A stretch of 64,000 nucleotides of DNA from RGIG8709 sp045575975 (GTDB lineage: Bacteria; Bacillota; Clostridia; Monoglobales; Monoglobaceae), in NCBI GenBank assembly GCA_045575975.1, contig JAZNFO010000064.1:1-64000 (forward strand), read 5' to 3'. Position 1 is the first letter of the stretch. Each line of letters opens with the position of its first letter. Under the pieces are notes generated by a model. It did not search any database. It saw only the letters and a list, made by a program, of their open reading frames with translations, and was not told where the DNA came from. This document shows, piece after piece, positions 1 through 8,590 of the stretch. A program made the translations under genes and the position numbers.

Positions 1-3000
1 CTATTTGCTTTCTTACTGCATCAGGAAGTTCCTCGTAGTATTTGATTGTATTACCATCGTTACTTATATGAGCAATGGTTTTATAGTCATTATCAACTTC
101 TTCAAGTCTGTTCCAAACAGTAGTGCCGTTGCCTTTGAAACCAAAGCCAATGTCATATTTCTTTTCAGGTGTAATTCCCAAAGCTTTATCTCTTGAAATA
201 ACCTTGTGTGGTTGTCTGTCATCATCAACCAAAATAACATCAAAGCCTCTTTCGGTTAATACATTGACATTTTCCTCAAGTCTGTGTCTTGGGAATCCGC
301 ACATTGCATAGACATTTTCTTCAATGGTTCTGTGCGTTACCTGAATACCAAGAGCAGATGCAACTTCTTCAGCATCAACGCCGATTGCTTCATAGAAATC
401 TCCAACCGGGAATAAAGCAACAGTTTTCCCGTCATCGTCTGCGTGAACTCTTGCATAAAAGTCTGCAAAGCTTTCTTGTTCGGGTTCTTCATAGAACGGA
501 GCAAGCTGCTCATCAGTTAAGTAAACCAAGTCATCAAAGGTCATACCTTCAATCTCGTTCTCAATAAGGTCTGACAGACTATCGTATTTAAGTTCTTCTA
601 CAACAGTATCATCAACATACTTAACAAGAGCAAAATCAATAAGATTTAACTCAACCTGAATCTCGTGTTTTCCATCTTCGGTTTCTGTAAATGCAACCTG
701 AACTTTCCGAAGGTCAGAATAATCAGCACTTTCGTGTTGTAATTCTTTTAGCATATACTCATTGATAATTCCTTGTGCTTCGTCAAGCTCTGTGTAGGTA
801 ACGGGAGCAGGTCTTTCTATCGAAGGGAATAAGTTGAATGTTCCGTTTGAATACTGCTCAAGCATTTCCAACGCTCTTGTTCGGGTGTTGAATTTCCATT
901 CATCATCTTTAGGAGTTTCCATAAGAAGATTGCGAAGCTCTGACATCATTTCTGCCAACTGTTCAGGGTTATCAAGCTTTTCAATGATGTACTTTCGTGC
1001 CGTAGTATCCATGTAATACAAATCTTTTGGATAAGGCTTATATCTTGATTCATCCATAACACCCGAAAACGAACTATGAACCATAGCTGCAATTTGTTCT
1101 TTCTCATAATTCGGTATGTTATCTATGTCTTTCTGACTAAGATAAATACCTCTCTTTATAAGCTTGTCAATTCGCTTTTCAACCTCGTTCCATTTAATTT
1201 CGGTTTTTGCGTATGGTTGCATCAAACTACCGTGACTCAACGAAATGCCTTTTCCATCGTGATTTTCATCAAGAATAAATGAACCACTACCACCAATTCC
1301 ATACTCTTTTTTGAGAAATTGTTGTCTTTCGTATTTATCAGAGTTTTCCATAAAGAAGATGTATATATGGTATCTTCCGTTCTCACCGCCCGTACCTCGC
1401 AATAGTTGCTTTGTGATTTCATCTTCTGTGATAAATCTTACCGGAGGAACATACGAAAGTTCTTGTGCCGTGTACTGTTTACGGACAATATATAAATCTT
1501 CAAGCATTTTATTGATATTATGTGGGTTCATATACCTGAAGCGAACTATATCCTTGTGTTCATCATACAAGTTACAAAGCTTTTGAACACCTGTTTTTGT
1601 TATATCAAGTCCGGCAGATGTTTTAAGAAATTCCTTTACACGCTTTGTAGATTCAGGGTATCCACCATATCGTTTAAACACTTCATCCGTAAACAATTCA
1701 TTAAGTTCAGGATAATCATCAAAATTCAAATCTCTATATATATCCCAAAACTTTTCAGCGGTTTGGGTATAAATGTAATCATCAACCTGAAGAAGAATGT
1801 CAGTAGAAGCGAATCTTCCCATATCAAGAAGTTCATCAATTCGCCTTGCGGCATCTTCCCAAGAAAGATGATGTTTATTTCCGGTTTCAACCGTATTACC
1901 ATAGCTGATAGTGATTCCATCATTATTCCACCAAGCAGATATTTGTTTTTCATCAAGGACAAAGCCTTTTCCGTCAGTTTTATAATGCTCTTTCAAGAAA
2001 GCGACTTTATCTTCAATGGATTTACCTTTGCTGAACTCTGATACAATGGTAATTATACTTTGCGGATGATGAGTTCCGTCACAAAGAACCGTATCAATAA
2101 CTTGTTGGGGAATAGAAAAAGCAGGGCGAATATTGTTTAATCGCTCTGCTTCTCTTTGCATATCTTCTTGTATATTGGAATCATCAATGAGGTCAAATAG
2201 ACTTAACTGAGAACTAACTGTCTCAGAACTACCTCTTCGGCGGAATGTTTGAGGTTGTTCATAAGCCCCGTCCACCTCTGCGGGTTCTGTGCTTTCAGAC
2301 TCTCGTTCACGCCCTCCGACAATGCCATTTTCTGCATCATCTGTTCCACTTGCTCTCTCGCTGTCTTGTCTATCTCGTGCAGGTGTTCCATCAATGTTCC
2401 TTTCAGCATCATCGCCGAGTAAAGGCTTCTGCGGTTCTGTTTCAGGAATTTCTTTCTCATCATCCCGTATTTGCCTATCGGGAGGTTGTTCTTCGGTGCT
2501 TCCAAGTTCGGTATCAGTATCCCGTTCTCGTTTCTGTATGTTATCTCTGCCATCATCATCCGTCCTTTCATTTTGGATTTGGTTTTCGTTTGCATTTTCG
2601 TCTTTGATAACATTGTACTGCTGATTTTCATTTTCTGCAAAATTTTTTGCCTGAATAATTTCTTTTTTTCTTTCAGCAGTAATGGTAGAGGATATTTCTC
2701 TGAGTGCTTGTTCGGATATTTCGCTTACTGCATTACCCAAAACTGATATTGCTTCAACAGAACTGAAATCAATGATATGACGAAAATCTGTACTATCAAA
2801 AACTTCCTCCGGGTGCAATCCCATTCTTTGCATAACCATATATGCAACTGAAACTTCTGCCGTTTGCTGAAATTCAACATCAATGTTAAGGTCATCAATG
2901 TCTGCCAAAAAGCTATTCTCTTTAGCATATTTAAGTTCAGACAAATAATCTGCTTTGTTATCTTCAACTGCATTATGAGCAGCACAGATAATTGAATCAA

Positions 3001-3412
3001 TAAGAGTGGTATTTACTTTGAGTTCACCGAAAGTATTTTCAAGTGTTTCGATAATGACATCGTCATACTTATCGTCATATTCCCAAAGTTTTATATCAAC
3101 ACCACGAATACCTTTGTAAGTGTCTGAAACATCAAACACATGGTCAAGATAAAAGTCAGCACCTCTTTCACGGAGAAGGGCAATACCTTTAGCACCTCTG
3201 TTAATTCTGCGTTTTAGTTTTTCGTTCCAAGTTTCAAAATCTGCACACGCTCGTGCATCGGGCCGTTGTGCATAGATTAAAACCTGATCTTCAAAGGAAT
3301 ATTTGTACTGCCACGATGCAGAATTAAGAAAAGCCATCCAATTTTCAACATTGGATAGCTCCTTTGAAGTTGTATTCGCAAGCTCTGTTATGAGCTGCAA
3401 TTTGGTTGCCAT
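1..3412 (-). CDS. Large polyvalent ICE helicase-type protein, C-terminal part outside the window
   Basis: The frame is open from an ATG at 3412, behind a GGAGGTGA ribosome binding site, to the window edge, about 1137 codons. Residues 1-90 carry a block typical of huge conjugative-element proteins of gut Clostridia (YSFEDQVLIYAQRP, then WNEKLKRRINRGAKGIALLR), which resembles the ArdC N-terminal domain. Residues about 265-410 form a charged, low-complexity linker rich in D, E, R and Q. Near the visible end, FPVGDFYEAIG and CGFPRHRLEENV resemble MutS domain I. Known full-length relatives continue into SNF2-type helicase and N6-adenine methylase domains, which would lie left of position 1. The role is inferred to be protection or processing of element DNA during transfer. 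Confidence 0.8.
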   Translation of the reverse strand, partial: MATKLQLITELANTTSKELSNVENWMAFLNSASWQYKYSFEDQVLIYAQRPDARACADFETWNEKLKRRINRGAKGIALLRERGADFYLDHVFDVSDTYKGIRGVDIKLWEYDDKYDDVIIETLENTFGELKVNTTLIDSIICAAHNAVEDNKADYLSELKYAKENSFLADIDDLNIDVEFQQTAEVSVAYMVMQRMGLHPEEVFDSTDFRHIIDFSSVEAISVLGNAVSEISEQALREISSTITAERKKEIIQAKNFAENENQQYNVIKDENANENQIQNERTDDDGRDNIQKRERDTDTELGSTEEQPPDRQIRDDEKEIPETEPQKPLLGDDAERNIDGTPARDRQDSERASGTDDAENGIVGGRERESESTEPAEVDGAYEQPQTFRRRGSSETVSSQLSLFDLIDDSNIQEDMQREAERLNNIRPAFSIPQQVIDTVLCDGTHHPQSIITIVSEFSKGKSIEDKVAFLKEHYKTDGKGFVLDEKQISAWWNNDGITISYGNTVETGNKHHLSWEDAARRIDELLDMGRFASTDILLQVDDYIYTQTAEKFWDIYRDLNFDDYPELNELFTDEVFKRYGGYPESTKRVKEFLKTSAGLDITKTGVQKLCNLYDEHKDIVRFRYMNPHNINKMLEDLYIVRKQYTAQELSYVPPVRFITEDEITKQLLRGTGGENGRYHIYIFFMENSDKYERQQFLKKEYGIGGSGSFILDENHDGKGISLSHGSLMQPYAKTEIKWNEVEKRIDKLIKRGIYLSQKDIDNIPNYEKEQIAAMVHSSFSGVMDESRYKPYPKDLYYMDTTARKYIIEKLDNPEQLAEMMSELRNLLMETPKDDEWKFNTRTRALEMLEQYSNGTFNLFPSIERPAPVTYTELDEAQGIINEYMLKELQHESADYSDLRKVQVAFTETEDGKHEIQVELNLIDFALVKYVDDTVVEELKYDSLSDLIENEIEGMTFDDLVYLTDEQLAPFYEEPEQESFADFYARVHADDDGKTVALFPVGDFYEAIGVDAEEVASALGIQVTHRTIEENVYAMCGFPRHRLEENVNVLTERGFDVILVDDDRQPHKVISRDKALGITPEKKYDIGFGFKGNGTTVWNRLEEVDNDYKTIAHISNDGNTIKYYEELPDAVRKQI
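2203..2556 (-). CDS. tnpV: TnpV-family protein nested out of frame inside the large ICE gene
   Basis: This 117-codon frame lies on the same strand as the large helicase-type gene but in a different reading frame, overlapping roughly residues 286-403 of that protein. The product matches the TnpV family: ENGILIPNLEAP near the N-terminus, then PIGKYG, LYSAMMLKGTL, a helix with HLHEIDKTAREQVEQMM, and a C-terminal WTGLMNNLKHSAEEVV segment. An AAAGGACGG sequence sits just before a run of three ATGs at 2559, 2556 and 2553. I chose 2556 for spacing. TnpV proteins are known from clostridial Tn4451-like elements, with no firmly established function. Whether it is translated here is inference. Confidence 0.65.
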   Translation of the reverse strand: MMAEITYRNENGILIPNLEAPKNNLPIGKYGMMRKKFLKQNRRSLYSAMMLKGTLMEHLHEIDKTAREQVEQMMQKMALSEGVNESLKAQNPQRWTGLMNNLKHSAEEVVLRQLVLS

Positions 3413-3430
3413 TTTTATCTCACCTCCATA

Positions 3431-3961
3431 TTATCGTTCTCTTTCATTTTTCTTTTTAACTTTGCCTGATAAAAGCATATTTTCTTTTTTGTCAAGCTTG
3501 CATATCTGTTTTACGATTTTCTGTCGTTCATTCCATAAGCGATTCATTGTTTTTTTATCTTGCGGTGAAGGTGGATTGTCCATTCTTTCTCTGAAATCTT
3601 CAATAGTCATATCCATACCCATTAGTTCACCCATAAGATTGTTTCTGTGTTGGCATAGCTTATAGTCTTTGATAAACAATTCTTCATTCATAGGAATAAG
3701 GGAATCTCTGTTTTTCTCAACAAACAAGCATATCTCTTTTGTTCCTTTAGGATATTCGACTTTCACACCATCAAATTCTGTTTTATCCGGTCTGCCGGAT
3801 ATTAGTTTGATATTTCCGTTTTCGATTGTGAAATAATCTCTTTCCCAAGGAGTTCGGAGCTTTCGTCTGTCAACACCGTAAGCAGGATGTTCCATATCTA
3901 ACGGAGTTTCCTTATACACTTGCATTTCATCGGGCAATTTATCAATTATTTTGTAGTACAT
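3431..3961 (-). CDS. Unrecognised ICE protein, 176 aa
   Basis: I do not recognise a family. The product is soluble and mixed alpha/beta at its start, with a basic, helical C-terminal third (QKIVKQICKLDKKENMLL then KVKKKNERER). It ends 18 bp before the large helicase-type gene, whose GGAGGTGA site lies in that gap, and begins 13 bp after the ArdA-like gene, so the three are probably one transcript. There is no signal peptide or membrane segment. The tail -RER is one of several -ER endings in this gene run. Confidence 0.6.
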   Translation of the reverse strand: MYYKIIDKLPDEMQVYKETPLDMEHPAYGVDRRKLRTPWERDYFTIENGNIKLISGRPDKTEFDGVKVEYPKGTKEICLFVEKNRDSLIPMNEELFIKDYKLCQHRNNLMGELMGMDMTIEDFRERMDNPPSPQDKKTMNRLWNERQKIVKQICKLDKKENMLLSGKVKKKNERER

Positions 3962-3974
3962 TTTAGAGCACCTC

Positions 3975-4349
3975 TTATCTGCTTATGCTTTTCTCTGCAC
4001 GAAGCTTTTCAGCGTACTTAATGCCTTTTGAAACGGTATTGATTTCACCTGATTCCAACTTTGAAATGAATGTTGCCCGGTTCTGCTCATTAAAACAGTA
4101 GATATGTCTGCAAAGCCTTTGAACATTTCCGAGAGTATCGCTTTTCGGATTGATAATACCGCAAACAAGTTCACCAACTTCATCTGTCGGATTAAGTTGT
4201 ATTTGCAAAGTTCTTGCATTATCAAGCTTAATAACGCTCAAGGGAGTAAGGACACCGATTTCTTCTAAACTCTTTTTGAGTTCATCAGCTTTACAAGTAA
4301 GCTCTGCAACAAGATTATTTGTTAAAAATCGCACTTTTGCAGTTACCAT
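3975..4349 (-). CDS. Small ICE protein, weakly ArdA-like
   Basis: The 124-aa product begins MVTAKVRFLTNNL. The start at 4349 is preferred over GTG 4358 and ATG 4355 because an AAGGAAG site sits 8 bp upstream of it. The segment DTLGNVQRLCRHIYCFNE, followed by an acidic helix, faintly resembles the repeat of ArdA-type antirestriction proteins, which mimic DNA. The protein is only mildly acidic and the resemblance is weak, so I keep the assignment open. It sits in the minus-strand run of short element genes. Confidence 0.5.
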   Translation of the reverse strand: MVTAKVRFLTNNLVAELTCKADELKKSLEEIGVLTPLSVIKLDNARTLQIQLNPTDEVGELVCGIINPKSDTLGNVQRLCRHIYCFNEQNRATFISKLESGEINTVSKGIKYAEKLRAEKSISR

Positions 4350-4380
4350 TTTCATCACTTCCTTTTATAGAATTGTGCGA

Positions 4381-5400
4381 TTATCTTTCAGGCTCCGTTT
4401 TATTTCTTTTTTTATCTTCGTTTGCAGCTTTTATCATCGCATTTGCCGTTTCTTTATTATCCTTCAGATAGTCAGGCTCTCGTTCCATAAAATCTTTGAG
4501 ATAGTCCATAAACTCTGCTGAATCAATGTCAACACAATACTGTTTGCAACCACTATTAAGATAGTTATAGAACTTCATCATTGTATCTTGCTTTGAAGCT
4601 TCCCGTATAAGTTCAAACGAGAACTCATTATATACAAGCTGACCGCCTGCAGTTGAATCGGGATTGTAATATATTTCCTCAAAACCTGAATTTGTTCTGA
4701 AAAACTTATCCTGATTTACTGCATCAAAATTCTGCTCAATAAATCTTGTATTTCTGAATTTATTAAGTGCCTGCGTGTTATAGCAGTAAGCATACAAATT
4801 ATATTCACCCAAACGAGGTTTGCAACGAAGATAGTATGTGTGTTTTTCGGTTACCACCTTAAAACCGCTAACTTCGTTATCTGTTGCACTACGGGTTGGT
4901 TTAAGATTAAAGCAGTTATTATACATATCCGAGCGACTTTTAAGAATCGGTGTTTCAGACTCTTTTCTGAAGTAGTTTATAACCTTGTTAAACTCATCCT
5001 TAAATTCCTGAGTTTTAAGGCTATCATTTTCCGGCCACCAAGTGCTGAAAAATGATTTGCCCGTATCAAAGTCTGCACGAAGATGTCCGATGCAACCTCT
5101 GTCCATACTTTCATCTTCTTTTGCATACATAAACTCAAATTCTTCGGAAGTAATGTTTTCGAGTGTGTATAACGGAGGTTCTGCCGGAACATAAGTCCTT
5201 CCATTTTGTTCGTTTAATTCTGCCCATTGACAGATATGATAACATCTACCATCAATATCCGTGTGATATTCATCAATGTATTTACAATTTGCTCGTATCT
5301 TTGCTCCATTGTGCGTTGTAATCATAATCTGCCCGCCATCAGGGATACGAAACAGTTCATTGTAATGGCTATCAATAAACCGTATTTCTTTTTTATCCAT
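4381..5400 (-). CDS. Unrecognised ICE protein, 339 aa
   Basis: I do not recognise a family. The product is soluble and rich in aromatic residues and Asn. Its N-terminal 70 residues (RFIDSHYNELFRIPDGGQI, then CQWAELNEQNG) look like one of the compact LPD-type domains found in polyvalent ICE proteins. The C-terminal 90 residues are helical and charged, ending KTEPER. The ATG overlaps the stop of the upstream gene (TAATG at 5400-5403), and an AAGGAGG site lies inside the upstream coding end, so translation is coupled. Confidence 0.6.
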   Translation of the reverse strand: MDKKEIRFIDSHYNELFRIPDGGQIMITTHNGAKIRANCKYIDEYHTDIDGRCYHICQWAELNEQNGRTYVPAEPPLYTLENITSEEFEFMYAKEDESMDRGCIGHLRADFDTGKSFFSTWWPENDSLKTQEFKDEFNKVINYFRKESETPILKSRSDMYNNCFNLKPTRSATDNEVSGFKVVTEKHTYYLRCKPRLGEYNLYAYCYNTQALNKFRNTRFIEQNFDAVNQDKFFRTNSGFEEIYYNPDSTAGGQLVYNEFSFELIREASKQDTMMKFYNYLNSGCKQYCVDIDSAEFMDYLKDFMEREPDYLKDNKETANAMIKAANEDKKRNKTEPER

Positions 5401-6308
5401 TATCTTTCAACCTCCTTATGCGACTTTTTCTTTTCCTTGCCAACCTCTTTGTATTTACCCGTGTATTTGAAAAGCTCGTTTTCTCCGGGCATATATAATT
5501 TACGATTTTCAAGGCACTTGAAAACATCACATTTTGAATTGCCTGAAGCTTTATAAAAATCGCTATGGGAATAAATTTTATCTGCTTTCCCATAAACACC
5601 TTCGTAGGTTTCACTCCACATCTTTACATCCTTGTCAGAATGTAAATATTGCGATGTTTTATATATCGGTTCGTTTTTCGGTATATTACCAACGGGCAAG
5701 AAGTGATATTCACCATATTGAAATGTATTAGGATTTTTCATTGCTTTTTCACACTCTAACACATCAATAAGCCATTCAGGATAATGTTCGGCTTTTAGTT
5801 CGCCAAGAATATTAAATCGCTCCCATCGGGATTGCTCTCCGTCAAGTAAGCGATAATTAAATATAGCATTTCCGATAGCACCCGGTCTTGCACCATTACC
5901 ACCCGTACATCTTATAATCTGATTTGATGCAGTTCTATATTCAGGTCTTAAACTTGATGGCTTTACGACAAGGATTTTGCCTTCAAGATTTTCTCCAAAT
6001 ACTTCTTGATTGCACATATCGGCGGTTATAAGTTGCTTTGGAACACCTTCCTTAATATACTCGCTAACGATTTTTTCAAGCTGATTATCAAGGCGGTCAA
6101 AGTAATTTTTCATTGCCAATAAATAATCTTCGCTATGGTATATATCATCATAATACTCAAACATACCATTATTACGAACTTCGCAAACCATATAATATTG
6201 TTTATCAGGAGCTTTTAAGTTTTCGCATAATGCAAACTCTCTTACACCTACAAACATTGAATTGACAACTTTATAATCGTCAATCATTCTATTTTTTTCT
6301 TTCGCCAC
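5400..6308 (-). CDS. Unrecognised ICE protein, 302 aa
   Basis: I do not recognise a family. I chose the GTG at 6308 (product MAKEKNRMIDDYKV) because a GAGGTG site lies 6 bp upstream. The longer frame from 6317 would place the start inside that site. The product is soluble, with an N-terminal region of hydrophobic strands (YYMVCEVRNNGMFEYYDD), a central Gly/Arg-rich patch (CTGGNGARPGAIGNAIF) and a Lys-rich tail ending KEVER. The coding end contains the AAGGAGG ribosome binding site of the next gene. Confidence 0.6.
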   Translation of the reverse strand: MAKEKNRMIDDYKVVNSMFVGVREFALCENLKAPDKQYYMVCEVRNNGMFEYYDDIYHSEDYLLAMKNYFDRLDNQLEKIVSEYIKEGVPKQLITADMCNQEVFGENLEGKILVVKPSSLRPEYRTASNQIIRCTGGNGARPGAIGNAIFNYRLLDGEQSRWERFNILGELKAEHYPEWLIDVLECEKAMKNPNTFQYGEYHFLPVGNIPKNEPIYKTSQYLHSDKDVKMWSETYEGVYGKADKIYSHSDFYKASGNSKCDVFKCLENRKLYMPGENELFKYTGKYKEVGKEKKKSHKEVER

Positions 6309-6318
6309 ATTCAACACC

Positions 6319-6510
6319 TCATTTCACATCGTTTTTATGCCTTGCAGCATATATCTCTGCATAGTTGCAGGGAGGGTATTTTTCTAAATCTGCTTTCACT
6401 TGCTCCGTTGTTTTACAGAAAGAACATTTACCGCTTTTACATAGCATTTCTGTTAAAATTCTGCATTTCTTTGGAGTATGAAAATGACAGTTTAATTTAT
6501 TCAATTTCAT
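6319..6510 (-). CDS. Cysteine-rich small ICE protein, 63 aa
   Basis: Six cysteines occur in 63 residues: CHF near the start, CR, then C-x5-C-x2-C (CKSGKCSFC) and a late PPCNYAE. The layout suggests metal binding but matches no family I know. The ATG at 6510 overlaps the 3' end of the upstream gene by 14 bp. Its stop overlaps the ribosome binding site of the next gene, so it belongs to a tightly coupled run. It is too short for a firm assignment. Confidence 0.5.
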   Translation of the reverse strand: MKLNKLNCHFHTPKKCRILTEMLCKSGKCSFCKTTEQVKADLEKYPPCNYAEIYAARHKNDVK

Positions 6511-6697
6511 CACCGTCCAATGCTTTTAATTCAATAGTGCTTATAATTCTATATCCTCGACTTTTTGCAAGTTCTTTAAGTTCACAAATAAGCTTTCTGC
6601 GTTCTTCTTTTTGAACATTCTTCAAGGCTTCGTATGCCGTAGAATCGTTATAGCCACTATCGTTATATCGCATATCGGGTTGTTTAGTGTTTGGCAT
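6497..6697 (-). CDS. Unrecognised small ICE protein, 66 aa
   Basis: The product is charged and helical (KNVQKEERRKLICELKELAKSR) with a polar Asn/Ser/Tyr-rich N-terminus. It lacks membrane segments and cysteine clusters. The ATG is 4 bp after the stop of the upstream gene, whose last codons (GAGAGG then TGA) double as the ribosome binding site. No family is recognised. Confidence 0.5.
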   Translation of the reverse strand: MPNTKQPDMRYNDSGYNDSTAYEALKNVQKEERRKLICELKELAKSRGYRIISTIELKALDGDEIE

Positions 6698-6701
6698 ATC
6701 A

Positions 6702-7229
6702 TCACCTCTCAGGCTCTCTTTTTTTATATTTGTTTTTCTTATCCACCTCAGAACCCCATATAGTTACATCCTTTGCAGGAATTTCGCCTTCGTTGAGCAG
6801 TTTCATCAAAGTTTTCAATGTTCCGTGCTTTTGGGAATATTCTCTTATTTCGTTACGATATGATGTTGATAAATCTCTGCACAAAGAACATTCGATGCTT
6901 TTACCGACACAACCGTCAACATCTCTGTATGTAGATGGCATATACATCAGATAATCACAACCACATCCCGAACAATGAAAACATCTATCCTCAACGATTC
7001 TGCTTGTTATTTCTTTACACTTTTCAGGAAACAATTCAATGTTTTTTCTTATTGATTGTTTTGTTACAATGACATATTGAATCTTGTTAAAACCCTCATA
7101 GTATAAAGGCTTGATTTTATCTCTGTGTTCTTTTACAACATCAAAAAATTCCTCAAAGCCGTAGATGTCCTTTCTATTTTCGTTTTTTGCATAAAACAAA
7201 GTGACGTTTTTTTCTTTTTTCGAAAACAT
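6702..7229 (-). CDS. ICE protein with CxxC zinc-ribbon-like centre, 175 aa
   Basis: The middle of the protein has RCFHCSGCGCDYL followed about 30 residues later by ECSLCRD. That gives paired CxxC knuckles consistent with a treble-clef or zinc-ribbon fold. The N-terminal half is alpha/beta (VTLFYAKNE, IQYVIVTKQSIRKN). I do not recognise the family. The gene ends -KREPER, its last codons supplying the GAGAGGTGA ribosome binding site of the next gene, and its ATG is 4 bp after the stop of the preceding gene. Confidence 0.55.
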   Translation of the reverse strand: MFSKKEKNVTLFYAKNENRKDIYGFEEFFDVVKEHRDKIKPLYYEGFNKIQYVIVTKQSIRKNIELFPEKCKEITSRIVEDRCFHCSGCGCDYLMYMPSTYRDVDGCVGKSIECSLCRDLSTSYRNEIREYSQKHGTLKTLMKLLNEGEIPAKDVTIWGSEVDKKNKYKKREPER

Positions 7230-7233
7230 AACA

Positions 7234-7494
7234 TCACCTCTCAGGCTCCGGCGGTTTTTTCTTCTTCAGGTGTTCATAAAACTTAACCTTTTCAAGACCA
7301 CGTTCAAGGAAATCTTTTTGAGCAGAAAGTAAGCTCGATGTGTAATGACCGCAATTATAATTATCTTTACTTCCGTAACATTCCCAAGTTACAAACTCAT
7401 TAGGTCTTGTTTCGTGTACGCCAAGTACGATTTCTGATTCGCCGATTGTAATTGAGTTTGTTATGATGTATCCTGCGTTTTTTCTCCATTCCAT
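7234..7494 (-). CDS. Unrecognised ICE protein, 86 aa
   Basis: I chose the ATG at 7494 (product MEWRKNAGYIITNS) because a GGAGG site lies 8 bp upstream. The longer frame from 7524 has none. The product has beta-strand character at its start, a YGSKDNYNCGHYTS turn and a Lys/Pro-rich tail ending PPEPER. A small domain holding one CGHY motif is all that can be said. The 3' end overlaps the ribosome binding site of the next gene. Confidence 0.5.
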   Translation of the reverse strand: MEWRKNAGYIITNSITIGESEIVLGVHETRPNEFVTWECYGSKDNYNCGHYTSSLLSAQKDFLERGLEKVKFYEHLKKKKPPEPER

Positions 7495-7529
7495 AATGTT
7501 TACCTCCATAAAAATAGCCGACAACCTTT

Positions 7530-7667
7530 TTATTCATTGTCGGCATTATCTGTATTAAGTTTTTCAAGGCTTCGTTCCTCCTGACCTGCTATAATAAAGC
7601 AACACATCATTACTACACCAAAAACAGTTCCGGCAAAAAAAGCTAATGTTATCCATAACCAAGTCAT
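7530..7667 (-). CDS. DUF3789-like one-pass membrane miniprotein, 45 aa
   Basis: The frame encodes a single hydrophobic helix (WITLAFFAGTVFGVVMMCC) followed by a short acidic tail ending DNADNE. The GTVFGVVMMC pattern is typical of DUF3789 miniproteins, which lie beside parAB in clostridial conjugative elements. The ATG is 3 bp after the parB stop, with TGGAGAG inside the parB end as ribosome binding site. Function is unknown; the location is the cytoplasmic membrane. Confidence 0.6.
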   Translation of the reverse strand: MTWLWITLAFFAGTVFGVVMMCCFIIAGQEERSLEKLNTDNADNE

Positions 7668-7669
7668 AT

Positions 7670-8590
7670 TTATCTCTCCATTTCTAATTTGCGATGCCAT
7701 TTTTCAAGAAGCTTTATAATTGTATCTTCCATTTGTTGTTTTGAATAACCTTTAGGGAAGTATTTCTTTAATTTGTCATCGCCAAGTGTTATTTTAATCT
7801 TTTCTTCTTTTTGTTCCTGCATAATCGAAAGAATTACATCAGGATTTAATCGTCCTTCATCAAAGAAACGGTGCATTTTTTTAGCTTGTTCGATAGAAGG
7901 GCAAGTTTCTTCACTTTTAATTGCTTCCAAAACCGCTGCTTGTTCTTTAGTTTTTAAGTATGATAATTCAACACCTGCATTGAGTGCCATATCTTTACTG
8001 TCAACCATTGCAAGCAACGGATCAATCAATTCTGTCAGGCGAATATATCGTGAAATTTGATTTTTACTTTCGCCAACTTGTTCGGCTAAAATCTCTCTTG
8101 ATTCCATTCCCGAAAAATTACTCCCAATTTGGGCGGAATTTTCTTGAGCAGGTCTGCCGGCTTTTCTTTTCATAGCTTCAAGTCGCATTTGGTAAGCAAA
8201 GGCTTTCTCGCTTGGTAGGATATTTTCTCTTTGCAAGTTACTGTCAACAAGAAGTATTATTGCCGTATCATCATCAAGATTTTTAACCACAACGGGAACT
8301 TCTGTTATGCCTGCCTTTTCACAAGCTCTTGCTCGTCTGTGCCCTGAAAGTATTTCATAACCGCCTTCAGGATGCGGTCTGACAACTATCGGGGAGAGAA
8401 CTCCGTTTATTTTTATGCTCTCAACAAGTTCATCCATATCCTCATTATCAAGCACCTTAAATGGTTGTTCTGAATAGGGTTTTAATTCTGAAAGTTGCAT
8501 CGGTACAATTTCTTCAGTTTTTCTCCCAGCATCTGTCTTAAATAAATTATCGAGTGTATTCCGACCTATGTTTATTCCGAAGTCTGCCAT
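7670..8590 (-). CDS. parB: ParB-family partition protein
   Basis: This DNA-binding partner of ParA maintains the element. The ParB N-terminal nuclease-like fold is visible at residues 30-110 (LKPYSEQPFKV, then ILSGHRRARACEKAG and DSNLQRENILPSEKAFAY). It is followed by a helix-turn-helix (ILAEQVGESKNQISRYIRL) at about 170-190. The length (306 aa) is normal. An AAAGGAGGTG site precedes the ATG by 6 bp. The start overlaps parA by 44 bp in another frame, so the two are coupled. The parS site was not identified. Confidence 0.92.
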   Translation of the reverse strand: MADFGINIGRNTLDNLFKTDAGRKTEEIVPMQLSELKPYSEQPFKVLDNEDMDELVESIKINGVLSPIVVRPHPEGGYEILSGHRRARACEKAGITEVPVVVKNLDDDTAIILLVDSNLQRENILPSEKAFAYQMRLEAMKRKAGRPAQENSAQIGSNFSGMESREILAEQVGESKNQISRYIRLTELIDPLLAMVDSKDMALNAGVELSYLKTKEQAAVLEAIKSEETCPSIEQAKKMHRFFDEGRLNPDVILSIMQEQKEEKIKITLGDDKLKKYFPKGYSKQQMEDTIIKLLEKWHRKLEMER

